DNA from: Streptomyces aureoverticillatus
Lineage (GTDB): Bacteria; Actinomycetota; Actinomycetes; Streptomycetales; Streptomycetaceae
NCBI RefSeq assembly: GCF_014649395.1
Contig: NZ_BMSY01000027.1
Coordinates: 1-35,722 of the forward strand
Length of the DNA: 35,722 nt
Direction: 5' to 3'
Position numbers and translations under genes: made by a program. This document shows positions 7,720 through 16,112 of this stretch, in pieces; position 1 is the stretch's first letter, and every line of letters starts with the position of its first letter. Below the pieces are notes generated by a model, which was given only the letters and a program-made list of their open reading frames with translations, made no database searches and was not told the origin of the DNA.

Positions 7720-9035
7720 CCCATCGCGGATCCCGTGTACTGCACGTCGGCTCGCTCTCCCGCGTCGAGGGCGAGGGCTCCCTGCACCTGCGGGTGGACG
7801 ACGGCCGGGTGGCCGAGGCCCGGCTGCAGATCTATGAACCGCCGCGCTTCTTCGAGGCGTTCCTGCGCGGCCGCGGATACACCGAGCCGCCGGACATCAC
7901 CGCCCGGGTGTGCGGGATCTGCCCGGTCGCGTACCAGATGAGCGCGTGCGCGGCCGTCGAGGACGCCTGTGGGATCACCGTGGACGGCCAACTCGCCGAG
8001 TTGCGCCGGCTGTTGTACTGCGGGGAGTGGATCGAGAGCCAGACGCTGCACATCCATTTGTTGCACGCCCCGGACTTCCTCGGCCGTGTCAGTGCCATCG
8101 ACCTCGCCCGCACCCATCGCGCCGAGGTCGAGCGGGGGCTGCGGTTGAAGCAGACGGGGAACGCCCTCATGGAGCTGCTCGGCGGCCGGGCCATCCACCC
8201 GGTCAATGTCCGTGTCGGTGGTTTCCACCGGGTCCCGACCCGTGCGGAACTCCGGCCGTTGTACGAGCGGTTGAAGCGGGCCCTGGACGACGCGTGGGCC
8301 ACCGTGCGCTGGGTCAGCGGCTTCGACTTCCCCGATGCCCACTGCGACGAGGACTTCCTCGCCCTGGCCGAACCCGGGCGCTATGCGATCGCCGCGGGCA
8401 CCCCCACGGTGCTGCCTGGGGGCGGCGGCCCGCAACGCTCCTTCCCCGTGAGCGACTTCAGCGAGCACGTCGTCGAACGACAGGTGCCCCACTCCACCGC
8501 CCTGCAGTCGGAGCTCGACGGCCGCCGCCACCTGACCGGTTCGCTGGCCCGCTACGCGATCAACCACCGGCTACTGTCCCCGTCGGCCTACCAAGCCGCC
8601 GCCGAGGCCGGGCTCGACTCGGTGTGCCGCAATCCGTTCCGCAGCATCATCGTCCGGGCGGTGGAGGTGGTGTACGCGATCGACGAGGCCATGCGGATCA
8701 TCGACGCCTACGAGCCGCCGCCCCACCCGTCCGTCGCGGTGCCGCCCCGCGCCGGGACCGGACACGGCGCGACCGAGGCACCACGCGGCCTGCTGTACCA
8801 CCGCTACACGCTCGACGCCGACGGCACGGTGACCGACGCCCGTCTCGTGCCGCCCACCGCCCAGAACCAGGCGACGATCGAGGAGGATCTGCGCCGCCTC
8901 GTGCAGGCCGCGATGGACGACGGCGACCCCGGCGACACCGAACTGACCGCGCTGTGCGAGCGGGCCATCCGCAACCACGACCCGTGCATCTCATGCTCCA
9001 CCCACTTCCTCGATCTGACCGTCGAGCGCACCTGA
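7716..9035 (+). CDS. [NiFe] hydrogenase large (alpha) subunit, catalytic
   Basis: The 439-residue catalytic subunit carries the Ni-Fe site. The N-terminal ligand pair is RVCGICP with Cys66 and Cys69. The C-terminal pair is DPCISCSTH with Cys424 and Cys427. Family knowledge places protease cleavage after His430, removing the nine residues FLDLTVERT, which fits the intact protease gene at 1089. The size and operon partners (Fe-S beta, flavin gamma) match group 3b bidirectional NAD(P)-linked hydrogenases, often called sulfhydrogenases. The enzyme should act in the cytoplasm. The GTG start overlaps the small-subunit stop by 4 bases. No lesion is seen, so the enzyme is probably functional if HypA/HypB are supplied from elsewhere. 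Confidence 0.96.
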   Translation: MTHRGSRVLHVGSLSRVEGEGSLHLRVDDGRVAEARLQIYEPPRFFEAFLRGRGYTEPPDITARVCGICPVAYQMSACAAVEDACGITVDGQLAELRRLLYCGEWIESQTLHIHLLHAPDFLGRVSAIDLARTHRAEVERGLRLKQTGNALMELLGGRAIHPVNVRVGGFHRVPTRAELRPLYERLKRALDDAWATVRWVSGFDFPDAHCDEDFLALAEPGRYAIAAGTPTVLPGGGGPQRSFPVSDFSEHVVERQVPHSTALQSELDGRRHLTGSLARYAINHRLLSPSAYQAAAEAGLDSVCRNPFRSIIVRAVEVVYAIDEAMRIIDAYEPPPHPSVAVPPRAGTGHGATEAPRGLLYHRYTLDADGTVTDARLVPPTAQNQATIEEDLRRLVQAAMDDGDPGDTELTALCERAIRNHDPCISCSTHFLDLTVERT

Positions 9036-9141
9036 AGGGACCCGCTCCGATGCTGCATCCTCCCGGGGAGCGACCCCCGTCCTCCCGTGAAGAGTCCCGG
9101 CCACCGGTCCGGCCCGGCACGGCTGCGCGAGGTGAAACCGA

Positions 9142-10266
9142 GTGAAATACCTGGAGGAGTACCGCGATCCCGCACTGGCCCGGCGGCTGCTCGACGAACT
9201 GCGCCGCACCGCCTCGCGGCCCTGGCAGATCATGGAGGTCTGTGGCGGCCAGACCCACACGCTGGTCCGCCAGGGCATCGACGAACTCCTGCCCGCCGGC
9301 ATCCAGATGGTGCACGGGCCCGGCTGCCCGGTGTGCGTCACGCCGCTGGAGACCCTCGACCGGGCGATGGCCATCGCCGCCCGTCCCGAGGTGACCCTCA
9401 CCAGCTTCGGCGACATGCTGCGCGTGCCCGGTTCCGGGACCGACCTGCTCGCCCTGCGCGCACGCGGAGCCGACGTTCGCGTGGTCTACTCCCCCATGGA
9501 CGCCGTCCGCATCGCCGAGGAACGGCCGGACCGCGAGGTGGTGTTCCTGGCTGTCGGCTTCGAGACCACCGCCCCCGCCAACGCCATGGCCGTGCTGCAC
9601 GCCGCCCGTCTGGGCCTGGGCAATTTCAGCATGCTGGTCAGCCATGTCCTCGTACCACCGGCGATGACGGCCCTGCTGGACTCCCCCGACTGTCGGGTCG
9701 AGGCGTTCCTGGCCGCAGGGCACGTGTGCGCGGTCATGGGCTGGACCGAGTACGAACCCATCGTCGAACGCCACGGGGTGCCCGTGATCGTCACCGGCTT
9801 CGAACCTCTGGACCTCCTCGAAGGAATCCTGATGGCCGTGAGGCAACTCGAACAGGGCCGGGCCGAGGTCGAGAACCAGTACGTACGGGCCGTCCGCCGT
9901 ACCGGCAACACGCAGGCGCAGTCGGCCGTTCGGCAGGTCTTCCGGGTCACCGACCGCGCCTGGCGAGGCATCGGGCCGTTGCCCGCCAGCGGACTCGCCC
10001 TCACGGACGAATTCGCCCGGTTCGACGCGGCACGCCGTTACGACGTCGACGGGCTGAGCCCGGCCGAGCACCCCGAGTGCATTGCGGGCGACATCCTCAT
10101 CGGCGCCGCGCTCCCCACCGACTGCTCCGCCTACGGGGTCCGCTGCACGCCCCGCGCTCCGCTCGGCGCCCCCATGGTCTCCGCCGAGGGCACCTGCGCC
10201 GCCTTCCACGCGGCGGGACGCCGACGTGAGGACGACGCCGTGACCACCGACCTGAGGCAGGGCTGA
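9142..10266 (+). CDS. hypD: Hydrogenase iron-ligand assembly protein HypD
   Basis: HypD, with HypC, assembles the Fe(CN)2CO unit. Family cysteines are present in its 374 residues: Cys34 in VCGGQTHT, and Cys62 and Cys65 in GPGCPVCVTP. The C-terminal 4Fe-4S region runs from PECIAGDILIGAALPTDCSA to RCTPRAP and TCAAFH. The length is normal. The start is a GTG with GAGG upstream, 106 bases after the large subunit. hypE begins 3 bases after its stop, so the two are cotranscribed. Confidence 0.95.
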   Translation: MKYLEEYRDPALARRLLDELRRTASRPWQIMEVCGGQTHTLVRQGIDELLPAGIQMVHGPGCPVCVTPLETLDRAMAIAARPEVTLTSFGDMLRVPGSGTDLLALRARGADVRVVYSPMDAVRIAEERPDREVVFLAVGFETTAPANAMAVLHAARLGLGNFSMLVSHVLVPPAMTALLDSPDCRVEAFLAAGHVCAVMGWTEYEPIVERHGVPVIVTGFEPLDLLEGILMAVRQLEQGRAEVENQYVRAVRRTGNTQAQSAVRQVFRVTDRAWRGIGPLPASGLALTDEFARFDAARRYDVDGLSPAEHPECIAGDILIGAALPTDCSAYGVRCTPRAPLGAPMVSAEGTCAAFHAAGRRREDDAVTTDLRQG

Positions 10267-10269
10267 CCC

Positions 10270-11325
10270 ATGACCGCCGACCCCATGTCCCCCCAGGACC
10301 TGTCCTGCCCCGTACCCGTGTCCGAGACCGAGCAGGTGCTGCTCGGCCACGGCGCGGGCGGACGACTGTCCGCCGAGCTGCTCGACGGGCTCGTGCTCCC
10401 CGCGCTCGGCACACCGCCCGGGGTACTGGAGGACGCAGCCGTGTTGCCCGGCCTGCCCGAACTCGTCGTCAGCACCGACGGTTTCGTAGTCAGCCCGCTG
10501 TTCTTCCCAGGCGGTGACATCGGCTCACTCGCCGTCCACGGAACGGTCAACGACCTGGCCATGCGCGGGGCGGTGCCGGTTGCCCTTTCAGTGGCTCTGG
10601 TCATCGAGGAAGGGTTGCCGATGAACGAGTTGCGGGCGGTCGTGGATTCGCTCGGCAAGGCCGCGCGGGAAGCGGACGTGCCCGTGATCACCGGCGACAC
10701 CAAGGTCGTGGGCCGGGGCGCCGCCGACAAGGTCTTCATCACCACCACCGGCATCGGGCGTCGCATCCCCGGCCTGGCCCCCTCCGCCGCCCGCGCCCGC
10801 CCCGGCGACGCCGTCCTGCTCTCCGGCCCCATCGGACTGCACGGCACCGCGGTGCTCAGCACCCGCGAGGGCCTCGGCTTCGAGGCCGACATCGCTTCCG
10901 ACACCGGCCCCCTGCACCGCCTGGTCCGTGGCCTTGCCGGTCTCGGCACGGACCTCCATGTACTACGTGATCCCACCCGGGGCGGCCTGGCCGCCTCGCT
11001 CAACGAGATCGCCAGGGACTCCGCCGTACAGGTCGAGATCGACGAGACCACCGTGCCCGTCCCCGCTCCCGTGGCCTCCGCGTGCGACCTGCTCGGCCTC
11101 GATCCGCTGCACGTCGCCAACGAGGGATGCCTGGTGGCCTTCGTCACCCCGGACGCGGCCGACGCCGCGCTCGACGCGATGCGGGGGCTCTCCGAGGGTG
11201 CCCATGCCGTACGCATCGGCGAGGTGGTCGCGGGGCAAGCGGGGCGGGTGGTGATGCGCACCCTGGTCGGAGCGCGCCGCGTCGTCGACTTGCCTGTCGG
11301 CGAGCAACTGCCCCGTATCTGTTGA
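10270..11325 (+). CDS. hypE: Carbamoyl dehydratase HypE
   Basis: HypE dehydrates the carbamoyl group placed on its last cysteine by HypF to a thiocyanate, then donates CN to HypC-HypD. The 351-residue protein has the ATP-binding region LEDAAVLPGLPELVVSTDGFVVSP, GGDIGSLAVHGTVNDLAMRGA and DPTRGGLAASLNEIA. It ends with LPRIC, the essential C-terminal Cys351. It is the last intact gene of the hydrogenase block. A stretch resembling its tail (LRTLVGARRILDM) is found as a remnant at 28263. Confidence 0.95.
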   Translation: MTADPMSPQDLSCPVPVSETEQVLLGHGAGGRLSAELLDGLVLPALGTPPGVLEDAAVLPGLPELVVSTDGFVVSPLFFPGGDIGSLAVHGTVNDLAMRGAVPVALSVALVIEEGLPMNELRAVVDSLGKAAREADVPVITGDTKVVGRGAADKVFITTTGIGRRIPGLAPSAARARPGDAVLLSGPIGLHGTAVLSTREGLGFEADIASDTGPLHRLVRGLAGLGTDLHVLRDPTRGGLAASLNEIARDSAVQVEIDETTVPVPAPVASACDLLGLDPLHVANEGCLVAFVTPDAADAALDAMRGLSEGAHAVRIGEVVAGQAGRVVMRTLVGARRVVDLPVGEQLPRIC

Positions 11326-11394
11326 CAGGGCTGTCATCCCCGGCGCTACGCAGCGCCGCGTCCTTGGGTGCGGGGCGACGTGAGCGTGGATGTA

Positions 11395-13074
11395 TCAGCG
11401 GTCCCCGTCCGGGGAATCCACTCGGGCACAGTCGGCCTCGTAGACGCCCGGAACGGGGAAGTACGCCTGCAGGAAGGCAGTGAGAAGCTCTTGCTGGGCC
11501 TCCCGTTCGGTCTCGTCGGAGACCGTGTCGTTGAGGCAGAAGACGTGGCGGTCCCCGCCGGGCAAGGAGCCTGTCCAGTCGCGCGCCGAGCCCGGGATGG
11601 GACACGTCCAGGTACGAAACCGCTCCTCGATCTCGTACAGCACGCTGCGTCGTAGTGCGTGCGGGGTGTGCTTGATCTTCTGCGCGATCGTCGTGCCGAA
11701 GGTCGCTCGGATGAGGGCACGACTGTTCTTTCCGGCTGCGGCAACCGGTGCCTCCTCTGCGTTCGGCGGACCGGGCGGAATGGGCACAGGGGACGGGAAT
11801 AACTTGGTCAGCCCGTTGGCCACGAAGAAGTCCTGTGGTGCGGTGAGCCGGCCCAGGAACACGTCGTCGTTGAAGTAGAGGAAATGCTCGGACAGGCCGT
11901 CGATGTGGTGTAGTTGGCTTTCGATGGCATGCGAGTTGAACGTCGGCAACAGACTGGGATCGCTGAAGATCTCCTTGTGGCTGACGATGCGGAGACCCGG
12001 AGCAGATGTGTCGAGCCACGGCGGGACCTGGTCGTCGGTGACCACATAGATGGTGCGCAGCCAGGGGGAGTACTGCCGCAGTGAGCGCAAGGAGTAGCGC
12101 AGCTCGTCCCGGCTGACGTAGCGGGCGGCGTTCGCGGATTCCGGGTGATACGCCTGTCCGGCGCAGGCGGCCCGATGGCGGAGCCATTCCGGGTCGCTCC
12201 CGTCGACCCAGGTGTACACGGCGTCCACCGGGAAGCGGACGTCGGCGGGTCCGGGCAGGGTGAACTCCCTGCGGGTGCATACCGGTGGAAGGGGGTGCTC
12301 CGGCGATGCCAGCCCGGTGAAGACGGAGTCGGAGACACTCACCGGGGCGTCGGCAAGCGGCACCCGATCGGCCATCCGGTTGGGCCGCGGAGCCACCAGC
12401 ATCTCGCCATCGGGCGACCAGAACTCCACGTCGCAACCGTACTTGGGCCCCAGGATCAACTGCCCCGTCGGATCGCTGTAATACCAGCTCACGCGGATCA
12501 CGTCAGACTTGGCGGCCGCCCGCCACTCGGCCCGCGCGAAGCCTGGCCCGGTGGCGCGCCGCCCGGGCGACCGCCGGTCCTCCACGCTGACGTATCCGGG
12601 CACAGCCCCGCACATGCCTGCGAGCGCACGGTGGGCCTCTCCACGGTGTTTCTCGGCGACAGCGACGACTGCTGAGCTCTGGCTGCGCCCGCGCACACAG
12701 AAGTTGTCGATCCCCTCGGCGTCGAGTGCCTGACGCACCATGGCCGCATTGGTGTTGCGAGCCAGCAACGGAGACAGATCGGAGCACACGAGCACAGCAG
12801 TCGCGGGTAGCGGTGCACCAGGCAGCGGGCCTGCGCCCGGCCGAGCAGGTGGCGTACCGACGGCACCAGAGCGAGTCGTTGCTTGGCACGAGTCCGGGCC
12901 TGCGTGGAGCTTTGTGCGACGATCGTGCGCCTGATGACAGCGGGGACCGTCCTTCGGTACAGACCGGCTGCGTGCAGCAGCCGCTCCAGAGCTGAACTGC
13001 AGTTCCCGCCCGGCTGGGGCGGCCGCAAGCCGGTGGCTTGTGCCATCGACGTACAACTGACTCGATGCCGGCAT
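11395..13074 (-). pseudogene. Damaged Stealth-family phosphotransferase fused to foreign N-terminal sequence
   Basis: Stealth proteins transfer sugar phosphates in extracellular polysaccharide synthesis. Conserved region 1 (FPVDAVYTWVDGSDPEW), region 2 (SRDELRYSLRSLRQYSPWL) and region 3 (SHAIESQLHHIDGLSEHFLYFNDDVFLGR, given here only as key elements SHAIE and YFNDD) are intact. The tail FCLNDTVSDE...AYFPVP is typical. Between them, region 4 is ruined. After EIEERF the expected LHHYY block is missing. The matching continuation YLDVSHPGLGARLDRLLARR lies in another frame at about 11560-11616, and an extra base in the CCCC at 11553-11556 restores the frame before FCLNDT. The reading frame stays open for 559 codons, so software would call it intact. 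Homology starts near 12790; the first 90 or so residues belong to other sequence. Confidence 0.7.
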
Positions 13075-13183
13075 CGCGGCAAGCGAAGCGCCAGGGCTGT
13101 GCGTTGTGCGGGGTGGGCGCCGTGATGGCCGCGCGGACGAGATCGTTGGCCGCGTGTTCGGGTCTCTCGCGTGTCGCGGTCAT
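12973..13183 (-). pseudogene. Remnant of an Acg-type nitroreductase N-terminus
   Basis: Starting at an ATG at 13183, the frame reads MTATRERPEHAANDLVRAAI followed by APTPHNAQPWRF. This strongly resembles the start of FMN-binding Acg/Rv2032-type nitroreductases (AAPSxHNxQPWRF). Near 13058 the homology changes frame to QLYVDGTSHRL...GRELQFSSGAA, which fits the next conserved block (LYxDxxRxL...GRELxxSCGAA). After about 12973 no clear homology follows. The second frame is the one that runs into the Stealth sequence, so the two genes are now joined. Acg proteins are classic DosR-regulon members, which suits the surrounding stress genes. Confidence 0.55.
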
Positions 13184-13189
13184 GCTCGC

Positions 13190-13700
13190 CCCCCATCCTC
13201 TTCCGGCCTGCGTCAGCAGATTCTGTCGGTCCAGCCTCGCTTCAGCATGGCTGTCCTGCCCGGCACGGGTTCAGGGGCCGGATGTCCCCCGTGTGGACCG
13301 TGCGGCCCGGATCGCACGAGTGCATCGCGCAGCAGGATGGGGCAGAACGATGAACCAAACGGTGGTCGCCCCTTGGCCTGCGCCATCCGCTGTGCCGGGC
13401 GCCGGCCACCAGGAGGTTGGTGGCACCTGCCCGGTGGAGCCGCGTCGCTGTTCGGCGTGTTCTGCACGGTGGTGACGCCACATGGGCCTGTCGGTCCCAC
13501 AGCGGGGTACACCCGGGAGGCGGCTCGGACGCTGCGCGACCGGATCGATCGCACCTTGGGGTGGTCGGCCGTCGTGCCCCGCTCCGGGCAAACGTGACCT
13601 GGGCCGCTGAGGAGGAGAGAAGGAAGGGACGACACCACCGCGACCACTCCGCTCGACGTACGGCCCCGAAGGGCGTGAACACCTGTACGGGGCAGGCAGC
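13190..13700. other. About 500 bases without a recognisable gene
   Basis: Open frames exist on both strands, but none has a convincing start, consistent codon bias or a motif I recognise. A partial match to the window's recurring operator-like sequence lies at 13273-13288 on the minus strand (GGGACATCCGGCCCCT). It is positioned upstream of the nitroreductase remnant at 13183, as would be expected if that was once its promoter. Confidence 0.35.
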
Positions 13701-13704
13701 CGTC

Positions 13705-13749
13705 GTCGAATCGCCCGGCCCCGGGGATCTGGTGGGCTGGTCCTGGCTG
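13705..13749 (+). pseudogene. Fragment of a second cNMP-fold protein
   Basis: This frame encodes VESPGPGDLVGWSWL. The PGDL(L/V)GWSWL part is the signature of the cNMP-binding-fold protein encoded at 5659-6114. Only about 15 residues remain. Fifteen bases later the start of a broken CBS gene (VSDVM) begins, so this looks like a deletion junction. The match is short, but the tryptophan pattern is unusual enough to be meaningful. Confidence 0.45.
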
Positions 13750-13763
13750 ACGGTCCGTGCCGT

Positions 13764-14240
13764 GTGAGCGACGTGATGAGCCAACCGCGGTCGCCGTGCT
13801 GCGCGGGGCAGCGTTCAAGGACGCCGTCGAAACCATGGTCCGGTGACAGGCCAACGCCCTTCCCTCGCTGGACGGCGAGGACATCGTGGTCGGTGTGGTC
13901 TCCGAGGCCGGTCTGCTGACCGAACAGGGGTTCAGAAGCGGCGATCCGAGGTGGTGGAAGCAGCAGGCGCGCCACTATGACCTGGCCAAGACCGGGGCAT
14001 CGACTGCCGACGAGATCATGACCAGCCCCCTGTCACGGTCCGCGCCCGGATGAATCCCGCCCAAGCGGCATGGATCATGGTGATCCACGGGTGAAGCGAC
14101 TGCCCATGGTCGACTCCGAGGGCAGTTCCAGGGGATTGTCAGCCGCCGCGATCTCCTCAAGGTCTTCCTGCGCGCGGACGAGGAACTCACCGAGCAGGTT
14201 CGCCGGGAGATCGGTGGGCTCGCCCGGGACCCTGCCTCTC
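13764..14240 (+). pseudogene. Broken CBS-domain gene
   Basis: Reading across frames recovers a CBS-pair protein: VSDVM at the start, then GAAFKDAVETMVR, an in-frame TGA where Trp is expected, then VVGVVSEAGLLTEQ, DPRWWKQQARHYDLAK and ADEIMTSP. A shift near 14030 leads to VTVRA and a second shift near 14090 to VKRLPMVDSEG. A third shift gives QGIVSRRDLLKVFLRADEEL and VRREIGGL. At least three frameshifts and one stop make it non-functional, and the BON domain seen in its relatives at 316 and 16105 is missing. Confidence 0.75.
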
Positions 14241-14247
14241 ACTCGTG

Positions 14248-14990
14248 TCACTCGTGGGGAACGACGGCCACGGGGCAGCCGGCTCGGTGGACGACAGCGT
14301 GAATGACGGGGCCGGTGCGCGTGAGCGCGGGCCGCTCGGTCATCCTGCGGCCGACGACGAGCAGGCTCGCCCCGGAGGCGGCACGGAACAGCACCGTGGC
14401 GGCCTTGCCCTCGGCCACTGCCTCCGATGCCTCGACATCGGGGTACTTCTCCCTCCACGGTTGCAGCGCCGCGGTCATCAACCCCAGCCACTCCTTCGCC
14501 TGTTGCGGCTCGGCCGCCAGGCCGATGTCCCCCGCACCGAGGCCGAACGGTGAGGGTGTCCGCCAGGCGTGCACGACACGCAGCCGTGCGTGTCGCATCC
14601 GGGCGGTCGAAGGCGAACTCGATCACCTCGTCGCACACGTCGCCCAGGTCGATGCCCAGCAACACGTCCAAGATGCCGGTGCGGGTGGAGACGCTCCCGC
14701 CGTCTGTCGGCGGATGCTGGTCCTCCGCCTCCTCCCCCGCCCACAACAGGACGACAGGACGGGTGGCTCTCCCCACCACGCCCAGTGCCACCGAACCGGC
14801 CAGGAATCCGGTGAAGGCACTCGGCGCGCGCGAGCCCAGCACCAGCACATCGGCCCGCTCGGCCGCGCTCAGCAAGGCTGCGGTGCAGGCCCTTCGACCT
14901 GCGCGTCGTACAGCCGTACGGTGGGGCAGGTTTGACGGATGCGGTCCTCAGCCCGGTCCAGCGCACCACAGGCGGAAGCATGATGCGCAC
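14248..14990 (-). pseudogene. Broken universal stress protein gene
   Basis: On the minus strand the pieces of a two-domain universal stress protein can be followed. First comes ALDRAEDRI...LLSAAERADVLVLGSRAPSAFTG with FLAGSVALGVVGRATRPVVLL. Then comes a second domain start around 14680-14600 (DVLLGIDLGDVCDEVIEFAFD). After a shift near 14595 it continues RLRVVHAWRTPSPFG, ASLLVVGRRMTERPA and finally HRAGCPVAVVPHE. The first 50-60 residues with the nucleotide-binding Asp are missing, and there is at least one more frame change near 14875. It is therefore N-terminally truncated and frameshifted. Confidence 0.7.
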
Positions 14991-15069
14991 CTCCAGTGCT
15001 CGGTGTGCTTCTCACTGCCAGCGTCAGGCCCAGGCGCCTCGGCGGTCAGGGGTGGCCAGGTCCTCTCGC

Positions 15070-15085
15070 GGGACCATCCGGCCCT
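15070..15085. promoter_or_regulatory. Candidate DevR/OsdR-type operator before the hypC remnant
   Basis: GGGACCATCCGGCCCT is one of the two best copies of the recurring motif, differing from the copy at 15278 at a single position. It lies about 130 bases upstream of the hypC-like remnant, in sequence with no intact gene. It probably once served the promoter of that lost operon. Confidence 0.5.
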
Positions 15086-15216
15086 GGCGCACCATCCGGT
15101 CGAGGGTGTTACTTCATCAACACCGGCTGCGGGCCGGATCAACCACCGGCTGCGGACCGACGTGCAGCGACGAGTCACGCACAGCAACTCAGGGCGCCGG
15201 TCGGCGGCGAGGCCCC

Positions 15217-15267
15217 GTCGGCTTCGCGATCACCGAGGTTGACGAGGCCGAGGCGCAGCGCACGTGG
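15217..15267 (+). pseudogene. Remnant of a second hypC
   Basis: Seventeen codons read VGFAITEVDEAEAQRTW. The intact HypC at 4065 has VGFAITMVDEAEAQRTL at the matching place, and the DNA is also very similar. Upstream there is no MCLGIPG start in any frame, and downstream the frame runs out of homology to a TGA at 15343. This is a stub of an independent hypC copy; the Glu before Val-Asp is common in other HypC proteins, so it is not simply a recent duplicate. Confidence 0.7.
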
Positions 15268-15277
15268 GAGGGACCTG

Positions 15278-15293
15278 GGGGCCATCCGGCCCT
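15278..15293. promoter_or_regulatory. Candidate DevR/OsdR-type operator upstream of the flavodoxin gene
   Basis: GGGGCCATCCGGCCCT is 15/16 identical to the copy at 15070. It starts 11 bases after the hypC remnant and lies about 165 bases before the flavodoxin ATG, so it could control that gene and possibly the CBS gene behind it. Confidence 0.5.
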
Positions 15294-15457
15294 TTCCGGG
15301 GCCCTTGCGGCCCCTCGGATCACGGCCCGCCGAGCCGGATGCTGAAGTGGACCGTCCGGTGACGGGGCATGCCACGACCGCCGTCCCTGCATCAGGTGAC
15401 GGTGCTCCACGACGTGCTCACGGACGGCTGCGCAGGCTGTGAGGAGGCGCACCGATC

Positions 15458-15967
15458 ATGACGGAGACAGTGCTGGTCGCCTACGGATCGACCAATGGCT
15501 CAACGGTGGAAATCGCCGAGTGTATCGGCGAAATCCTGACCAAGGAAGGGCTGTCGGTGGACGTGCGGTCCGCGTCGGACGTCGCCGATCTCGGCCGGTA
15601 CGACGCGGTCGTGCTCGGCGGCGGACTGTACGCGGGCCGCTGGCAGCGTGACGCCCGTCGCTTCGCCCGGCATCACGGCAAGGCCCTGGCGGAGCGTCGG
15701 GTGTGGCTCTTCAGCAGCGGTCCGCTGGACACCTCCGCGTCTACGCGGGACATCCCGCCGGCGCCCGGAGTTCGGCGCATCGCGAACCGGATCGCCGCGC
15801 GCGGTCACATCACCTTCGGCGGGCGCCTGGAGGGCGACGTCAAGGGGCGCATGGCCCGGATGATCGTCAACTCCGGGAAGGGTGGCGACTTTCGCGACTT
15901 CGAGCAAATCGCCGCGTGGGCGGTGGAGGTGGCGCAGGACCTGTCGAGCCAATCGCAGAGCGACTGA
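15458..15967 (+). CDS. Flavodoxin-domain protein, HemG-like
   Basis: The 169-residue protein has the flavodoxin fold: VLVAYGSTNGSTVEIAECIG is the FMN phosphate loop, followed by YDAVVLGGGLYAGRWQRDAR and VWLFSSGPLD. It is closest in style to the flavodoxin proteins annotated as menaquinone-dependent protoporphyrinogen oxidase (HemG type). Whether it makes haem precursors or is a general FMN electron carrier cannot be told. A strong GAGGAGG precedes the ATG by about 10 bases. It is a probable member of the hypoxia set because of the operator-like sequence at 15278. Confidence 0.88.
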   Translation: MTETVLVAYGSTNGSTVEIAECIGEILTKEGLSVDVRSASDVADLGRYDAVVLGGGLYAGRWQRDARRFARHHGKALAERRVWLFSSGPLDTSASTRDIPPAPGVRRIANRIAARGHITFGGRLEGDVKGRMARMIVNSGKGGDFRDFEQIAAWAVEVAQDLSSQSQSD

Positions 15968-16034
15968 CACCCGGTTCGACAGACCGAGGGGGGTGACAGA
16001 GCCCAGCCACCCGCCGAAGGAAGGCGGCATTGCG

Positions 16035-16112
16035 ATGACTACGCCGGCAACCGCTCCGCGTATGCCCCACGGCTTGACGGTCGTCCGCACCTCTGGAGGT
16101 TGCGATGCCTGA
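16035..16112 (+). CDS. Possible 25-residue leader ORF overlapping the CBS gene
   Basis: An ATG preceded by GAAGGAAGGCGG opens a 25-codon frame (begins MTTPATAPRMPHGL, ends GGCDA). Its TGA overlaps the first codons of the CBS gene at 16105 (ATGCCTGA). The overlap and good ribosome site suggest translational coupling. I see no family. It could equally be a chance frame or the relic of an upstream gene. Confidence 0.3.
   Translation: MTTPATAPRMPHGLTVVRTSGGCDA

Noticed and set aside
15990..16006. GGGGTGACAGAGCCCA before the CBS gene at 16105 as an operator
   Set aside because: Only about half the positions match the recurring motif, no better than chance in this GC-rich DNA.
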